Shown: in pieces, positions 46,685-57,800 of the stretch
Layout: each line of letters starts with the position of its first letter
Numbering within the stretch: position 1 is the first letter of the stretch
Assembly: GCA_008690995.1 (NCBI GenBank)
Contig: VRMN01000004.1
Location: 310,001-374,000 of the forward strand
Length of the DNA stretch: 64,000 nt
DNA from: Porphyridium purpureum
Taxonomy: Eukaryota > Rhodophyta > Bangiophyceae > Porphyridiales > Porphyridiaceae
Reading direction: 5' to 3'
Made by a program: the position numbers and the translations under genes
Notes under the pieces: model-generated
Seen by the model: the letters and a program-made list of their open reading frames with translations, nothing else
What the model was told of the DNA's origin: nothing
Database searches by the model: none

Positions 46685-48154
46685 ATGGCGTCGGCGACAA
46701 AGACGGTGGTGGAGACGCCGATCAAGGAGGGCCAGTACAAGGTGAGGGATCTGTCGCTCGCGGAGTATGGGCGCAAGGAGATCGAGCTGGCCGAGGTGGA
46801 GATGCCCGGGCTGATGGCCTGTCGTGACGAGATGGGCGCACGCAAGCCCCTCGCGGGAGCGCGCGTCATGGGCTCGCTGCACATGACCATCCAGACGGCC
46901 GTGCTCATCGAGACGTTGTACGAGCTGGGCGCCGACCTCCGCTGGTGCTCGTGCAACATCTTCTCCACGCAGGATCACGCCGCCGCCGCCGTCGTGGCAA
47001 AGGGCACCTCCAGCGTGTTTGCCTGGAAGGGCGAGAACTTGGAGGAGTACTGGTGGTGCACGGATCGCGCGCTCACCTGGGAGGACGGCGACGGCCCGGA
47101 TATCATCGTGGACGACGGTGGCGACGCCACCTTGCTCATCCATGAGGGCTACAAGGCCGAGATTGCCTTTGAGAAGGACGGCGTCGTGCCGGACCCGTCG
47201 TCGACGGACAACGCAGAATACTTCCAGGTGCTCACCATTATCAAGAACGGGCTCAAGACGAACCCAAAGCGCTGGCACAAGATGGTCGAGCGCCTCGTCG
47301 GTGTCTCAGAGGAGACCACCACGGGCGTGCATCGCCTGATCGAGCGCGCGCGTGATGGCACCTTGCTTTTCCCGGCGATCAACGTGAACGACTGCGTCAC
47401 CAAGTCCAAGTTTGACAACCTGTACGGCTGCAAGCACTCGCTGCCGGACGGCATCATGCGCGCCACTGACGTCATGCTTGCCGGAAAGACCGTCATGATC
47501 TGCGGGTATGGAGACGTGGGCAAGGGATCCGCCGCGTCCATGAAGGCCGCCGGCGCCCGCGTCATCATCAGCGAAATTGACCCGATCTGCGCGCTGCAGG
47601 CGTGCATGGAGGGCTTCCAGGTGACGACACTGGACGAGGTCGTGGAGACCTTGGACATCGTTGTCACGACGACGGGCAACAAGGACATTGTGATGGCGAA
47701 GGACATGGCGAGGATGAAGAACAACGCGATCGTGGGCAACATTGGCCACTTTGACAACGAGATCGACATGGCCGGCCTTGAGAAGTTTCCCGGTATCGTC
47801 CGCCAGAACATCAAGCCGCAAGTGGACCGCTTTGTGTTCCCGGACGGACACGGCGTGATTGTGCTGGCTGAAGGCCGTCTGCTGAACTTGGGCTGTGCCA
47901 CAGGCCACCCGAGTTTCGTGATGAGCTGCTCATTCACCAACCAGACGCTTGCTCAGGTAGAGCTGTGGGAAAACCGCAACACGGGCAAGTACGAGAACAA
48001 TGTGTACGTGCTGCCCAAGGTCCTTGACGAGAAGGTTGCCCGACTGCACCTGGGCAAGCTTGGCGCCAAGCTCACCAAGCTGACTCCGGAGCAGGCAGAG
48101 TACATCGGCATGGATGAGTCGAAGGGTATGAAACCAGATAGCTACCGTTACTAA
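46685..48154 (+). CDS. SAHH: S-adenosylhomocysteine hydrolase
   Basis: 489 aa NAD-dependent enzyme splitting S-adenosylhomocysteine to adenosine and homocysteine, thereby relieving inhibition of methyltransferases. Seen: [32 protein letters not shown], the NAD-binding [31 protein letters not shown], and the C-terminal KPDSYRY that closes the neighbouring active site. An insert of ~40 residues after [11 protein letters not shown] (residues ~155-200) is the form found in plants and many bacteria, lacking in animal enzymes. Starts straight after a GA-rich leader. No targeting sequence. Confidence 0.98.
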   Translation: MASATKTVVETPIKEGQYKVRDLSLAEYGRKEIELAEVEMPGLMACRDEMGARKPLAGARVMGSLHMTIQTAVLIETLYELGADLRWCSCNIFSTQDHAAAAVVAKGTSSVFAWKGENLEEYWWCTDRALTWEDGDGPDIIVDDGGDATLLIHEGYKAEIAFEKDGVVPDPSSTDNAEYFQVLTIIKNGLKTNPKRWHKMVERLVGVSEETTTGVHRLIERARDGTLLFPAINVNDCVTKSKFDNLYGCKHSLPDGIMRATDVMLAGKTVMICGYGDVGKGSAASMKAAGARVIISEIDPICALQACMEGFQVTTLDEVVETLDIVVTTTGNKDIVMAKDMARMKNNAIVGNIGHFDNEIDMAGLEKFPGIVRQNIKPQVDRFVFPDGHGVIVLAEGRLLNLGCATGHPSFVMSCSFTNQTLAQVELWENRNTGKYENNVYVLPKVLDEKVARLHLGKLGAKLTKLTPEQAEYIGMDESKGMKPDSYRY

Positions 48155-48874
48155 GCACCCTCGTGCGACCCTACTGATGGGGAAGGAACTGTGCAACAAG
48201 CGCAGCACTTCTCGAGTCGCTGTACACGAAACGCTTTCCCCTTCTCCTTTTCTTCTGTTAGTCTAGCTATTATTTGTTCCCTCTGCTCGTTCATGGGTGG
48301 CCACAACAACTAGATTGTTTTCCACAACAAACATTGGGATATTTCGACTTTTTCTCAGTGAGTGATTCCTCACCACGTACCCGTCCCCATAACGTGAGGG
48401 CACAGCAGAAACTGCGTTCCTAGCGCGCTGCGGCTTCTTTGCAAAGTTCTCTCTCCTTTCTACTTCCGGCGCGAGGTCTTGACAACCAACTACGATGAGA
48501 CTCCTTTGCGGTGGCTAGAGCGTTTGGCCTTGAACGACGTTTACACTTTCGTTTCTTTGACTCTGGTTTCTTCCTATCCTGAACTATTACATAATGTGAT
48601 CTTTGAAGCTGACCCTCCTCCCTCATGACTACGACTATTATTTGTGTGATCCCAACCTCTCTGGCCGAGTGTTGAGGCCGCGCGCCCTTTTCCCAGACTG
48701 TTAATGCAGAATACACCGCTATGCTGCGCGCAGCCTCAAACACTGCTAGGATACCTAGACAAACACCTCCCTGACGGTACAACATATACGCGCCACTCCC
48801 CACCTTAAATGTACAAATCTCCGTGCTTCTCAATCAACAATGATCATCAACGCATATCCTCTTCTCGTGCGTGC
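48155..48874. other. Convergent spacer between SAHH and MYB gene, no supported gene
   Basis: 720 bp, 3' to both neighbours. A 137-codon minus-strand frame (48420-48833) has a Lys/Arg-rich tail but no recognisable domain, and is not called. Confidence 0.5.
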
Positions 48875-49954
48875 TCAGAAGGATGCGTCGAATGTTTGTC
48901 CGAGCTCTGGCCAATCCATGCCGGTCGACGGTACCAGGACGTCATCCATACCAGGCAGGTAGGTGCTGTACGGGTACGGGTCACTGGATAGCAGCAGCTC
49001 GTCGTCTTTTGTGCCAATGTCTCGCTCAGCGACCATACCCTGCTCGGGCACCACGCAGTCGTCCTCGGCTTCTGCGACACAAGCCTCAAACTTGGGCACA
49101 AATAGGAGCCCATGGTCCAACGAGGCCACGGCCTTGTTTGGCGTGGCCGCAAGACGCGCCGCGTTCATGGCGCCCGCCGCATCGTTTTCGCCACTGGTCG
49201 CCATCGCGGACGCGCGCACGTTGTTCTGCGCCTCCACAGTGATCGCCGCCTCGGCGCTCAACCGCCGCGCCTCTTCACGAACCAGCTTCTTGTGGAACTT
49301 TTCGCCGTGCGTGCGGACTTGGCGTGGCGTGCGCGTGCCGACAAACGCGCTAATGTTCACAAAGTCTTTCTCGCCGTACTTTGCACGAGCGATCAAGTAG
49401 CGCTGGTGCTCTTCCTTGGTCCAGTAGCGCGTGGTCCCGGTGCACTCACCAGACGAGGGCTTCCCCGACGACGACAGCGCGGGCGAGCCGTCGTCGGACG
49501 CGCACGAGCCATTCTGCACTGAGATGGGCGAACTCAACACGTGCAGCTGCAGCGCGTGGCCCGCAGCGCCAGATACTTTCGTCGCGCTCAGCTTAGCAGG
49601 CACTGACTTCGCAATCGTAGGGCGAGGACCGGCGGCCGAGTTCTTTGTCGACAACAGGGAGCTCTCGCTCTTGTTGTCTGCGTGTCTGACCGACCGTTGC
49701 ACTTGTGCGAGCGGCGTGCTCGGCGTGCGACTCTCACGCGCCGACACCGGGCCACCCTTGCCCACGCCGCCCTTGGAGGTTTTGAGAAAGCCGCGCAGCG
49801 CGTTGGATTCCCTCTGCATCTTCTCCAGCCGCTTCTCAAGCTCGGCGATCCTCGACAGCTGGTTCTCAATGATGATATTCATCAAGCAATCGTTCTGTGC
49901 GCCCGCGGGCTCGGCGGCGAACGCGCCGGTCTGCATCTCGACGTCCATCTGCAC
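48875..49954 (-). CDS. MYB-related (SANT, SHAQKYF-like) transcription factor
   Basis: 359 aa. One MYB/SANT repeat at ~175-226: RYWTKEEHQRYLIARAKYG, then SAFVGTRTPRQVRTHGEKFHKKL. The last part corresponds to the SHAQKYF signature of plant circadian and DIV-type one-repeat MYBs, here varied to THGEKFH. The fixed Trp178 and the spacing to the third helix are kept; the second and third Trp positions are Phe and Gly-containing. A coiled coil (~25-57, MNIIIENQLSRIAELEKRLE) could mediate dimers. The acidic C-terminus could activate transcription. Target genes cannot be inferred. A TATATAA lies about 190 bp upstream. Confidence 0.85.
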   Translation of the reverse strand: MQMDVEMQTGAFAAEPAGAQNDCLMNIIIENQLSRIAELEKRLEKMQRESNALRGFLKTSKGGVGKGGPVSARESRTPSTPLAQVQRSVRHADNKSESSLLSTKNSAAGPRPTIAKSVPAKLSATKVSGAAGHALQLHVLSSPISVQNGSCASDDGSPALSSSGKPSSGECTGTTRYWTKEEHQRYLIARAKYGEKDFVNISAFVGTRTPRQVRTHGEKFHKKLVREEARRLSAEAAITVEAQNNVRASAMATSGENDAAGAMNAARLAATPNKAVASLDHGLLFVPKFEACVAEAEDDCVVPEQGMVAERDIGTKDDELLLSSDPYPYSTYLPGMDDVLVPSTGMDWPELGQTFDASF

Positions 49955-51249
49955 TCGTGCGTTTCTTGCGCGCCGTGCGTCCTATGCCGTGGTGTGGCGA
50001 TCACCGGCTCGTCCTATTCGTCGACCTGCCAACCTCTCTCCGTGCGTCCTCCTCTGAGCTCAAGGCAAATCCCAGACTGGCGATCTCCGCGACGGCCCCG
50101 CCCTCACACAACCGACCAAGTCACCTCAGCCAACCCACGACGTCTTTTATATAAGCGGCCTAACCGCGTCGTGTCGTTTTCATACTGCGTGCGCGAACGC
50201 AAGCAAGCGCGGTGCGCTGTCTATTCACACGCGCGTTTTAGACTCGACGTGAGCTTCTAGTCAATCGGGGGCAGTTTCATACACGAAGTGAGACGTTGGG
50301 CGGAATTATCTCGAGCGCCGCGAATTCGGGCGCGTTTGCTTAGAGACGCAAAACGGTCCGTGCGTAAAGCGCCAAACGACGCGTTCTGACCAGCGTGGCA
50401 TGGAAGAAACCGATTCCGGATTTTTCCACGGAGCGGTACCCGCTCGCAAAGAGGAATATTATTCGGTGTTGCTATTATTGGTGTGACGCACATCGCATAT
50501 CGCAAGTTGCGTTGCTAGTCAGTCCCCATAGGACGGCCGACGGAGAAGAGCCAAGTAGGAAACATAGTAATAAGGAAGGGCGCGTGGGCCTCTCACCCGC
50601 GAGATCGCGCGAAGGTTGTTGCACTACAATAAAGAGAACAGAGCAGCAGGGAAGAGTTATTTCGCACAGCGCGTTGAGTCGCGATGTTGCGTGCCGCCTC
50701 ACACCGTAGAATATCAGAATATCTCTCTGTCTTGCAATCGATCTGGATTGGACAATTACATTGCGGGGTATTTGCGTTCCTTTCTCTCTGAAAAGGTGAA
50801 CGCTGGAGACAGGGGAGTGTGCGCACGTCTACTTCGCCCATACCGTTTACAGGCCGCAAAAAGACAGGGCCGGCGGAAGGACGTGCGCGCCACCGTGAAG
50901 CGTTACTTTTCTCGTCCTTTCTTTTCTTTTTTCGCATACATGTTGGCGTGCCAGTTTAGAAGCGAAGCCGGCATCATGTTAATCTCGATGCCGCGAGATC
51001 GAGTGATTCCTAAGGGAACCACCCCATCGAACTCGTGCGTCTTTTGATTCCTCATGTTGTCGGGTTGTGACATCACTGTTCGATGGCCGCGGTCCCTCAA
51101 AAAAAAAGTAACGCATGGGAATCGGAGCGCTAAGATAACCTGATTCTGCTGCGCAACGGCTGCATGGCGAGCGTGCGCTTTCACCACGGTCGGCGCGCAT
51201 TGACTCGATGTGCGGTATTCCTTGTACCGCGTTTGCACTCCAAGCCAGC
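49955..51249. other. 1.3-kb intergenic region upstream of the MYB gene
   Basis: A TATATAA at ~50149 (on either strand) could serve the MYB gene. Overlapping frames at 50593-51047 on both strands carry no family features. By eye it is somewhat lower in GC than its neighbours. No RNA gene recognised. Confidence 0.45.
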
Positions 51250-54200
51250 TCACATCTCAGAAGACCTGTACATCAGCTGGACGCCCGCACTGTGCAGAGA
51301 AGAGATACCACTGCCCATCTCCGCATCACCGCTGCTTCCCAACCGCAGCACGCTGGTGGCTAGCGCAGATGCAGATTCAGATGGGCCAGTAAGCCGGCCC
51401 GAAGTCTTGAGCTGAGTGCTGGCATGCCGACTCAGGCTGCGCTGCACGTTGCGCAACGAGTGCTCCCGAAGGACGTGCGTGTTCCCAGCCACGCCGCCGG
51501 CCGCAGCTGCATTCCGCGCCTGCTGCTTGCGCACAAATTCAGACGCCATCTTGACGGCCGTCTGCAGGATCTCAGCGCCCAGCCCACGCACCTGCATAAG
51601 CTTTTGAAATGAGGCAATTGAGAATGCCTCGTGCGCACTGTGGATGCTCTCAAAAACCGACAGGAGCTCATTCAGCGTGGGCACGCACACCAGCAGTTCG
51701 CGCAAGTTTGAGAGCGACTGCAAGTGTACACTGACCACGCGCACGTGGATATACCGTGTGAAGAGCTTGCGCAGGCTTTGCGTGTCGTTGTCAATTTGCG
51801 CAATGATCGCCGACAGTTTGCTCTCTGGAGGAATCTGCACAATGCCCTGAAGATAGTATTCCACAATGCGGTCGAGTTGGAAGCTCACCATTTCCTTAAA
51901 ATGATGAGGCAAGAGGTCTACGCGCAGTTCCTGGAACGCATCCTCGAGAATCTCTATCACGTCCATCATGGCGCCAAACCCAGAGTTTGCCTTGAACAGC
52001 TTCCGAAGCGAGACTTGCACGTCCGAGTTTAACAGCTCGCGGATAAAGCGGAGCGCTGAGCTCTCAATTTCAATAAAGCGGTCCATGGTGAACTGCATCT
52101 GGTCGAGGCGTTCGTGATACGGCTCTTCCAGCGAGTCGAACAACGATTCGCGAAGCTCATCGGTCAGAAAGATACAGCGCGACGCGTCATTCGCCTGCGC
52201 GCACAAGAACTGCGAGTAGGCCGCAACACTGACGCTCTTCGGCGCTGTCGTTCCTGAGCTTGCTCCCGTCATGTCCGCGCTCGAATGGTGGGCGGGTGCC
52301 GCCGCGGCACGACCCATAGGAATGGCGGGAATCTTGCGCCGAAACGAAGACTCGATCGAGCGCGGTGAAAAATTCACATCGTTTGTGTCGTCACGCAAGA
52401 CGCGTTGCTCGGCTCCCACGCGCAGGGGACCTGGAGTGCCTCCCTGTGCACCCGCAGAGCCTGATTGGAACACCGACGCACGCCGAACGACGTGCGCATT
52501 GTCTTGGTTTTGGTAATTTGGCGGCTCTGCACCAGATCCGCCGTGACCAGAGCCACCGCGCTCGTGCGCATCGCGCAAGTACGCCACCATGCCATCACAG
52601 TAATCGTGAATGATCGCGTTCACCGCGTCGACCATTTCCGCGAGCGAAACACGGTGCGACACGGTCGCGGCCTCATGCAGGGCGCGGTCTGTGCTGGAAA
52701 ATAGCTCTTCGGGTGCGCACGTGTGCAGGAATGAGCGTTCATTATCCTCATCGCGCGAAATAAGTGCCGAGTACTCGCTCGTAACGGGATCGACATCCAC
52801 AGCGCGCTTGATGAGCTCCTTGACCGTGTCTTGGAGGCTTTTGCATGCGTAAGCCTCGTACTGCTTCGCCAATACCGCACGGTCAGCATCGTTTAACTGA
52901 TCCAGAAATGAATAGTTCGAGCTGAACAGTCCGCGGATCATCTCTGCATGATTCACGCAGAAACGCACCAGCCGCACCGTTGCATCAGGTGTGAGCGCGC
53001 CTTCCAAGTGCAAAAACTGGGCGATTAAAAGACCACTTAGTTTCATGTAATGTCGCGATATTTCTGAGCCTATGCTCAGATTCTTCGGGAAGCAAACGAC
53101 CACCCAGCGCTGTGCGGACTCTACGTTGCTCAGCACAGCCTGCAACTGATGTAGAAGCTCATCCGCAAGCGCATCAGCGGCGCGCTCTCGCACTTTCGGT
53201 GTCATCTGTGCGTACTTTTTGCGGTGGTCGGCAAACTTTTGCTTGATCGTTGCAAATTGTGCTTCGACATAGCGCAGTGTCATGCCAATAACATCACTGG
53301 TCAGAGCGACAGCTTGACTATCAGCATCAGCTCCGCTAGAAACGGCTGCCCGGGACTCCTGGGCGGAAGAGGTCTGGGGTTTGGATCCCGCGGTACGGTC
53401 GTTGTATGCACGATTCTCTGCCGGAACCACTTCACTGCCACGCACACCTGAGTTCTGCTCCAAGTATTCATTCCACCACTGCTGCTCTTCGCCAAGCGCC
53501 AAAGAACAATACACGGCGCAAACAAGGCAACGAGGCTGGTACTGTGCCACGGGTAGCAGATTCTCAAATGCTAGCTGAATCCATTTCGTAAGCGCAACGA
53601 GCGTATCCCGAATCGGCGCGTACCAGCCTTGCACTTCTCGCAACAGTGCCTTGTCCTGAGCTGCGTGCAGAAGCGCAAAGCGTCGGATCCGGTCGAGCGC
53701 GAAGAAGAGGGTCACCTGGTCGTACAGAGAATGTACGGGCGAGGACAGCGTCAAGGAACTTGGACTGAACGGCTCGTCTGTTGCTTCATTCAACACCTTG
53801 CATAAGCTGCGCAGCCGCGGTGCTGACGCTTTGCCTTGCTGGAACATCTCGGTATAGTCCACCACGTTCCGTACATTCGCAATGGCGCACGAGAGCCGCT
53901 TCACTTTATCGCTCTGTAGCACCAGAAACGCGACGTCCTTTTCCCTAGACATCTCGCTGGTCCGAGCAAGCACACCACCGCCTGCCCTATTTTCGAGAAA
54001 GGGAAGCTTCTTGTCCTGCGCAAGCTCCATGCCACTGGGCTGGAGCCCAACCGCGCCAGCACCGCCGCTACGCATCGATTTTAAGGGTTGGTTCGCTTCA
54101 CCGCTGTCCTCCGACTCGACATCCGCCCGCTGCTGCTCGCCTTGAACCATCAGCCGATGCAAAAGAGACTCCCACTGTCCGGACGACTCCTTGAGCGTTG

Positions 54201-54381
54201 TGGTTAGGCCAGCGCGCGACAGACGCGCGCGAAGGCTCTGTGCTATCTTTTCATCCAGCGCGTCGCGCCGCTTGAGTAGCTCCGCGCGTAGCTCTGACAG
54301 TGAGTCTAGGTCATCGCTCCCACGCAACGTTCTCCGCAACTCTGTCAGGACTCGCCCATCCAGCCCGGCGTCGCCGGCCAT
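51250..54381 (-). CDS. SEC6: Exocyst complex component SEC6 (EXOC3)
   Basis: 1,043 aa from MAGDAGLDGR at 54381; the upstream frame is leader. Recognised by the SEC6 helical core: CLVCAVYCSLALGEEQQWW, then a block with YVEAQFATIKQKFADHRKKY, VVVCFPKNLSIGSEISRHYM and LVRFCVNHAEMIRGLF. The corresponding animal segment reads LMVQCFPPHYEIFKNLLNLY. The C-terminal helical bundle (VSFQLDRIVEYYLQGIVQI onward) is in the right place. Longer than animal SEC6 (~750) because of Gly/Ser/Ala linkers at ~385-420 and ~650-780. SEC5 lies 25 kb away on the other strand. SEC3 and SEC8 were considered but fit less well. Confidence 0.75.
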   Translation of the reverse strand: MAGDAGLDGRVLTELRRTLRGSDDLDSLSELRAELLKRRDALDEKIAQSLRARLSRAGLTTTLKESSGQWESLLHRLMVQGEQQRADVESEDSGEANQPLKSMRSGGAGAVGLQPSGMELAQDKKLPFLENRAGGGVLARTSEMSREKDVAFLVLQSDKVKRLSCAIANVRNVVDYTEMFQQGKASAPRLRSLCKVLNEATDEPFSPSSLTLSSPVHSLYDQVTLFFALDRIRRFALLHAAQDKALLREVQGWYAPIRDTLVALTKWIQLAFENLLPVAQYQPRCLVCAVYCSLALGEEQQWWNEYLEQNSGVRGSEVVPAENRAYNDRTAGSKPQTSSAQESRAAVSSGADADSQAVALTSDVIGMTLRYVEAQFATIKQKFADHRKKYAQMTPKVRERAADALADELLHQLQAVLSNVESAQRWVVVCFPKNLSIGSEISRHYMKLSGLLIAQFLHLEGALTPDATVRLVRFCVNHAEMIRGLFSSNYSFLDQLNDADRAVLAKQYEAYACKSLQDTVKELIKRAVDVDPVTSEYSALISRDEDNERSFLHTCAPEELFSSTDRALHEAATVSHRVSLAEMVDAVNAIIHDYCDGMVAYLRDAHERGGSGHGGSGAEPPNYQNQDNAHVVRRASVFQSGSAGAQGGTPGPLRVGAEQRVLRDDTNDVNFSPRSIESSFRRKIPAIPMGRAAAAPAHHSSADMTGASSGTTAPKSVSVAAYSQFLCAQANDASRCIFLTDELRESLFDSLEEPYHERLDQMQFTMDRFIEIESSALRFIRELLNSDVQVSLRKLFKANSGFGAMMDVIEILEDAFQELRVDLLPHHFKEMVSFQLDRIVEYYLQGIVQIPPESKLSAIIAQIDNDTQSLRKLFTRYIHVRVVSVHLQSLSNLRELLVCVPTLNELLSVFESIHSAHEAFSIASFQKLMQVRGLGAEILQTAVKMASEFVRKQQARNAAAAGGVAGNTHVLREHSLRNVQRSLSRHASTQLKTSGRLTGPSESASALATSVLRLGSSGDAEMGSGISSLHSAGVQLMYRSSEM

Positions 54382-54841
54382 GTCTGCAGAACAAGACGTT
54401 ACGCCCCTCCCACCGTGCTTCGTCTCACGCTGCAAGAAGGGTAATCCGCCAACACGTCCTGCACCAACGCGTTCACGAAAGTGCTGTGTACGTGTGCGCG
54501 TGCGCGAAACCAACGCGCAATGTCATTCCGCGCGCTCGCGGAGTGACGGAACACTGCGCCCTTTCTTTTGGGATTTTCCCAAAGTGTCGGGCATGAAGCC
54601 CTGGAGCTGCGCGCGGAACATTTATTTCGAACGGGGGTGAAACGACAGAAGAAAGGCAAGCTTCAGACTGGTGTCCGTTGAAGAAGTGATGAGGAAAACA
54701 AGAATTCTGAGCCCTCTAGCCCGTTCCGCGGCCCTTCTCGGCGTCCTCCAAAGAAGGCCAAAGAATACCGAAGGACACGCGTGATGCCCGCAGTGTTCAA
54801 TCCGGCAGTCGTGCTCTCGGTCGAAGGGTAAAAGCGGGAAC
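54382..54841. other. Spacer between RSH tail and SEC6 start, no gene seen
   Basis: 460 bp upstream of SEC6 on the minus strand. No array, octamer or RNA recognised. Confidence 0.5.
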
Positions 54842-57800
54842 CTAATCCAGCGTGTCCCCCACTAATTCCAAATCGGAGCATCTGACAACCCACGAAGAAG
54901 AGATGACCTGCTGTTCAGAGTCCATGGTCTCGGGTCCCATCATAGAGCGACGATTGACGCCAAGGCGTTGCACTTCCATAACTTCCTCGCACTCTACAAG
55001 GCGCGACACCACTCTGCGTAGCTGCACAGTGTCCTCGATGAGCACTTCGAACGACAACGTGGCGATACGACGCGCGTCCGTGGAGCTCGCCGAGCGCATG
55101 ATCGACTTGCCCATGCTTGTGATGACGCCAGCAAGATACGACAACAGGCCGTCGCAATCGCGCGCCTTGATGATGATGCGTACTCGGAACAGGTTGGACG
55201 GCAAGCCAAGGCCAAGCGCATCAGAGCTGCTTTCATCCGCGCCACTGTTAGAGTCACTGTTGTCTGTTTGGTCACTGTCATCATCGCTGAGCGTCGCGCT
55301 TTCAGCGCTCGGCCGTGCTTCGTTCCATCGAACCCCTACACACCGGTCTGGCCGTTCACGCAGCGCGTCTAAAAAGAGGGCACAAGCTGCACGATGCAGT
55401 TCAATTTTTTCCTTGCCGCGTTCCTTAGTCAGAAAGGCATTGATCGCGTCGCCCGGAATGGGCAGACAACACGGAGCGACGACGGCTTTGAGCTGCTGCT
55501 TGGTCGCAGCCGCCTGGCCATACACGCGCGCCGCCAGATCAGTTAGCGCATCCACTGACAACACTGGGTTGTTAAGCGCTGTCAGAATTACGCCTTCAAA
55601 GTCGCCACTGGTCGTCTTTTCGTGGTACACGTTGTCCACTTCGACCAGCAGGTCTTCCACGGACGTGACTTCCGGCTGCCCCAACCTCTGCATCACCTGC
55701 GATAGGCGCCCTAGCTCGCGCTGAAGAGCCTGCGGACTGGGTGGCGACAAGTTGCGCGTGCGGGCAACGTCCACTAGCCTCAGATAACCTTGCTTGGCGC
55801 AGGTCTCTCGACTGCGCGAACGCAGAAAGCGCCGTACTTTTTGACGCGCCGTGCGCGTCTTGGTCCATGCGAGCCACTCGAGGGTGGGACCAGGAGCTGA
55901 CACACTCGTCACCACTTGAACCAGATCAGCATTTTGAAGCTTGTAGTCCATCGAGACGAAACGTCCATTCACCTTGACACCTATCATCTTATTACCGACG
56001 TCCGAGTGCACCTTGTACGCCAAGTCGACCGGAGTCGCGTCCTTGGGCAAGTCAATGATCGTGCCCTTTGGGGTAAAAATAAAGACACGATTCCCGAGCA
56101 GATCAAGACGCACGGCGTCGACCAGATCCCTGGAGGACTCAGAAAATTCGTCGCAGTACTCACGGATGGAGCGAAGCCAAAGCATAGTGCGGAGCTTCCA
56201 GTCCCCCCCAACCTGCGACTCCACTTTTGATTTCGTCTTGGACGGCAGCCCCGAGTCGGAAGAAAAGAGCTCGGCCGCGATGCCCTGTTCCGACACACGA
56301 AACATCTCTTCGGTACAAATCTGGATTTCGACGGGGAAAAACCCAGTCCCGGATCCGAAGAAAACTGAAGTGTGCAGACTTTGGTACCCATTGGGCTTAG
56401 GAAACGCAATATAGTCCTTCACGCGACCCGGTACCGGCTTCCATACCGAGTGCACGCGCCCGAGCACGTGATAGCAGGAGTTCTTTTCATACGCGAGCTT
56501 CTCAGCTTCCGACACGGCCGAGTCCGGGTTGAGCTCAATTACGACTTTCACCATCACCAAGTCGAGCATGGAGTCGAGTGTGTCACCCAAGCTGCGTTTC
56601 CTATATATCGAGTAAAGGTGCTTGGGATGTACCTCCACACGAATATTCCGCACGATTGGTTCCAAGATGGGGTCGTCTCGCAAAACTTGTTGGAGTAGGT
56701 CGCGCGACTCAGTCAGGTAGTGGTCCATACGGGTGCGCTGTTTCAGCTTTGCCATGTCCGCCTCAAGCTGGCGGTACTCTTCCGGGTGCAAGTAGCGAAA
56801 CGACAATTCCTCGAGCTCATGTTTGATTCGAGCCATTCCAAGACGATGCGCCATGGGCGCGAATATTTCGATCGTCTCGCGCGAGATCTTTTTTTGTTTC
56901 TCTGGTTTCATAAATTGGAGCGTGCGCATGTTGTGCAAGCGGTCTGCCAGCTTGACAATGATCACTCGCACGTCTTCCGTCATTGCGAGAAACATGTTCC
57001 GCAAGTACTCAGCCTGTCGGTCCCACTTGGATTCCACGTCGGAGGATCCCAGGGCAATCCCACTACCGCGGCTACTACTAGTACGATTCTTGTCGCCTGC
57101 CGAGGGGCCATGCGAAGGGCAGGATGCCGCCGCCTTGGACGAGTCAAAATCGCTTGCAATCTTGCCCAGCTTGGTCTCGCCCTCCACAATCCGGCGCACG
57201 TCGCGGCCAAAGAGTTCTTCGAGCTGTTCCAGCGTCATATCGGTGTCCTCCACCGTGTCATGCAAAAGACCGGAAATCAGCGTGTCACGATCCATTTGCA
57301 TTTCGGCCAAAATGACCGTCACGGCGACGGGATGGATGATGTACGCTTCGCCACTCTTGCGCATCTGCCCACGATGAGCTATTTCTGCCACCCTCAGTGC
57401 CTTCAGCACGGCCTCGCGATCCTTTGCCTCCAAGTAACCGATTCGAGGACGCAGTTCGGTCATGTATAAGTCGACATGCGTCAAGGCAGGCGCTTGCGTA
57501 AGTTCGTACTTTTCTATCAATGCGGAGAGCATTGGGCTCAAGGCATCGCCATTTTGACCAGTACTGCGATGGAAATCATAGCCGACAGCGACCCCGTTAC
57601 CTTCTGTGTGCTTAGCATCGCGCGGAGGTCTGCCGTTTCCGTCCGCAACTGAAACAGACGCAGACGCAGCCGGGTTGGAGGATATCTTCGCCCCGTTCAA
57701 AATTCGCAAACTATCTATGAGTCCGTCTTGCTGCGCGAGATGTCCATTCCTGAAAAGACTCGCCGTGCCGCTGCTGCCACTATTACCATTTTGCTTGTCG

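Noticed and set aside
46412-47278. 288-codon minus-strand frame antisense to SAH hydrolase
   Set aside because: Open only as the complement of biased codon usage and the GA repeat; SAH hydrolase is unmistakable on the other strand.
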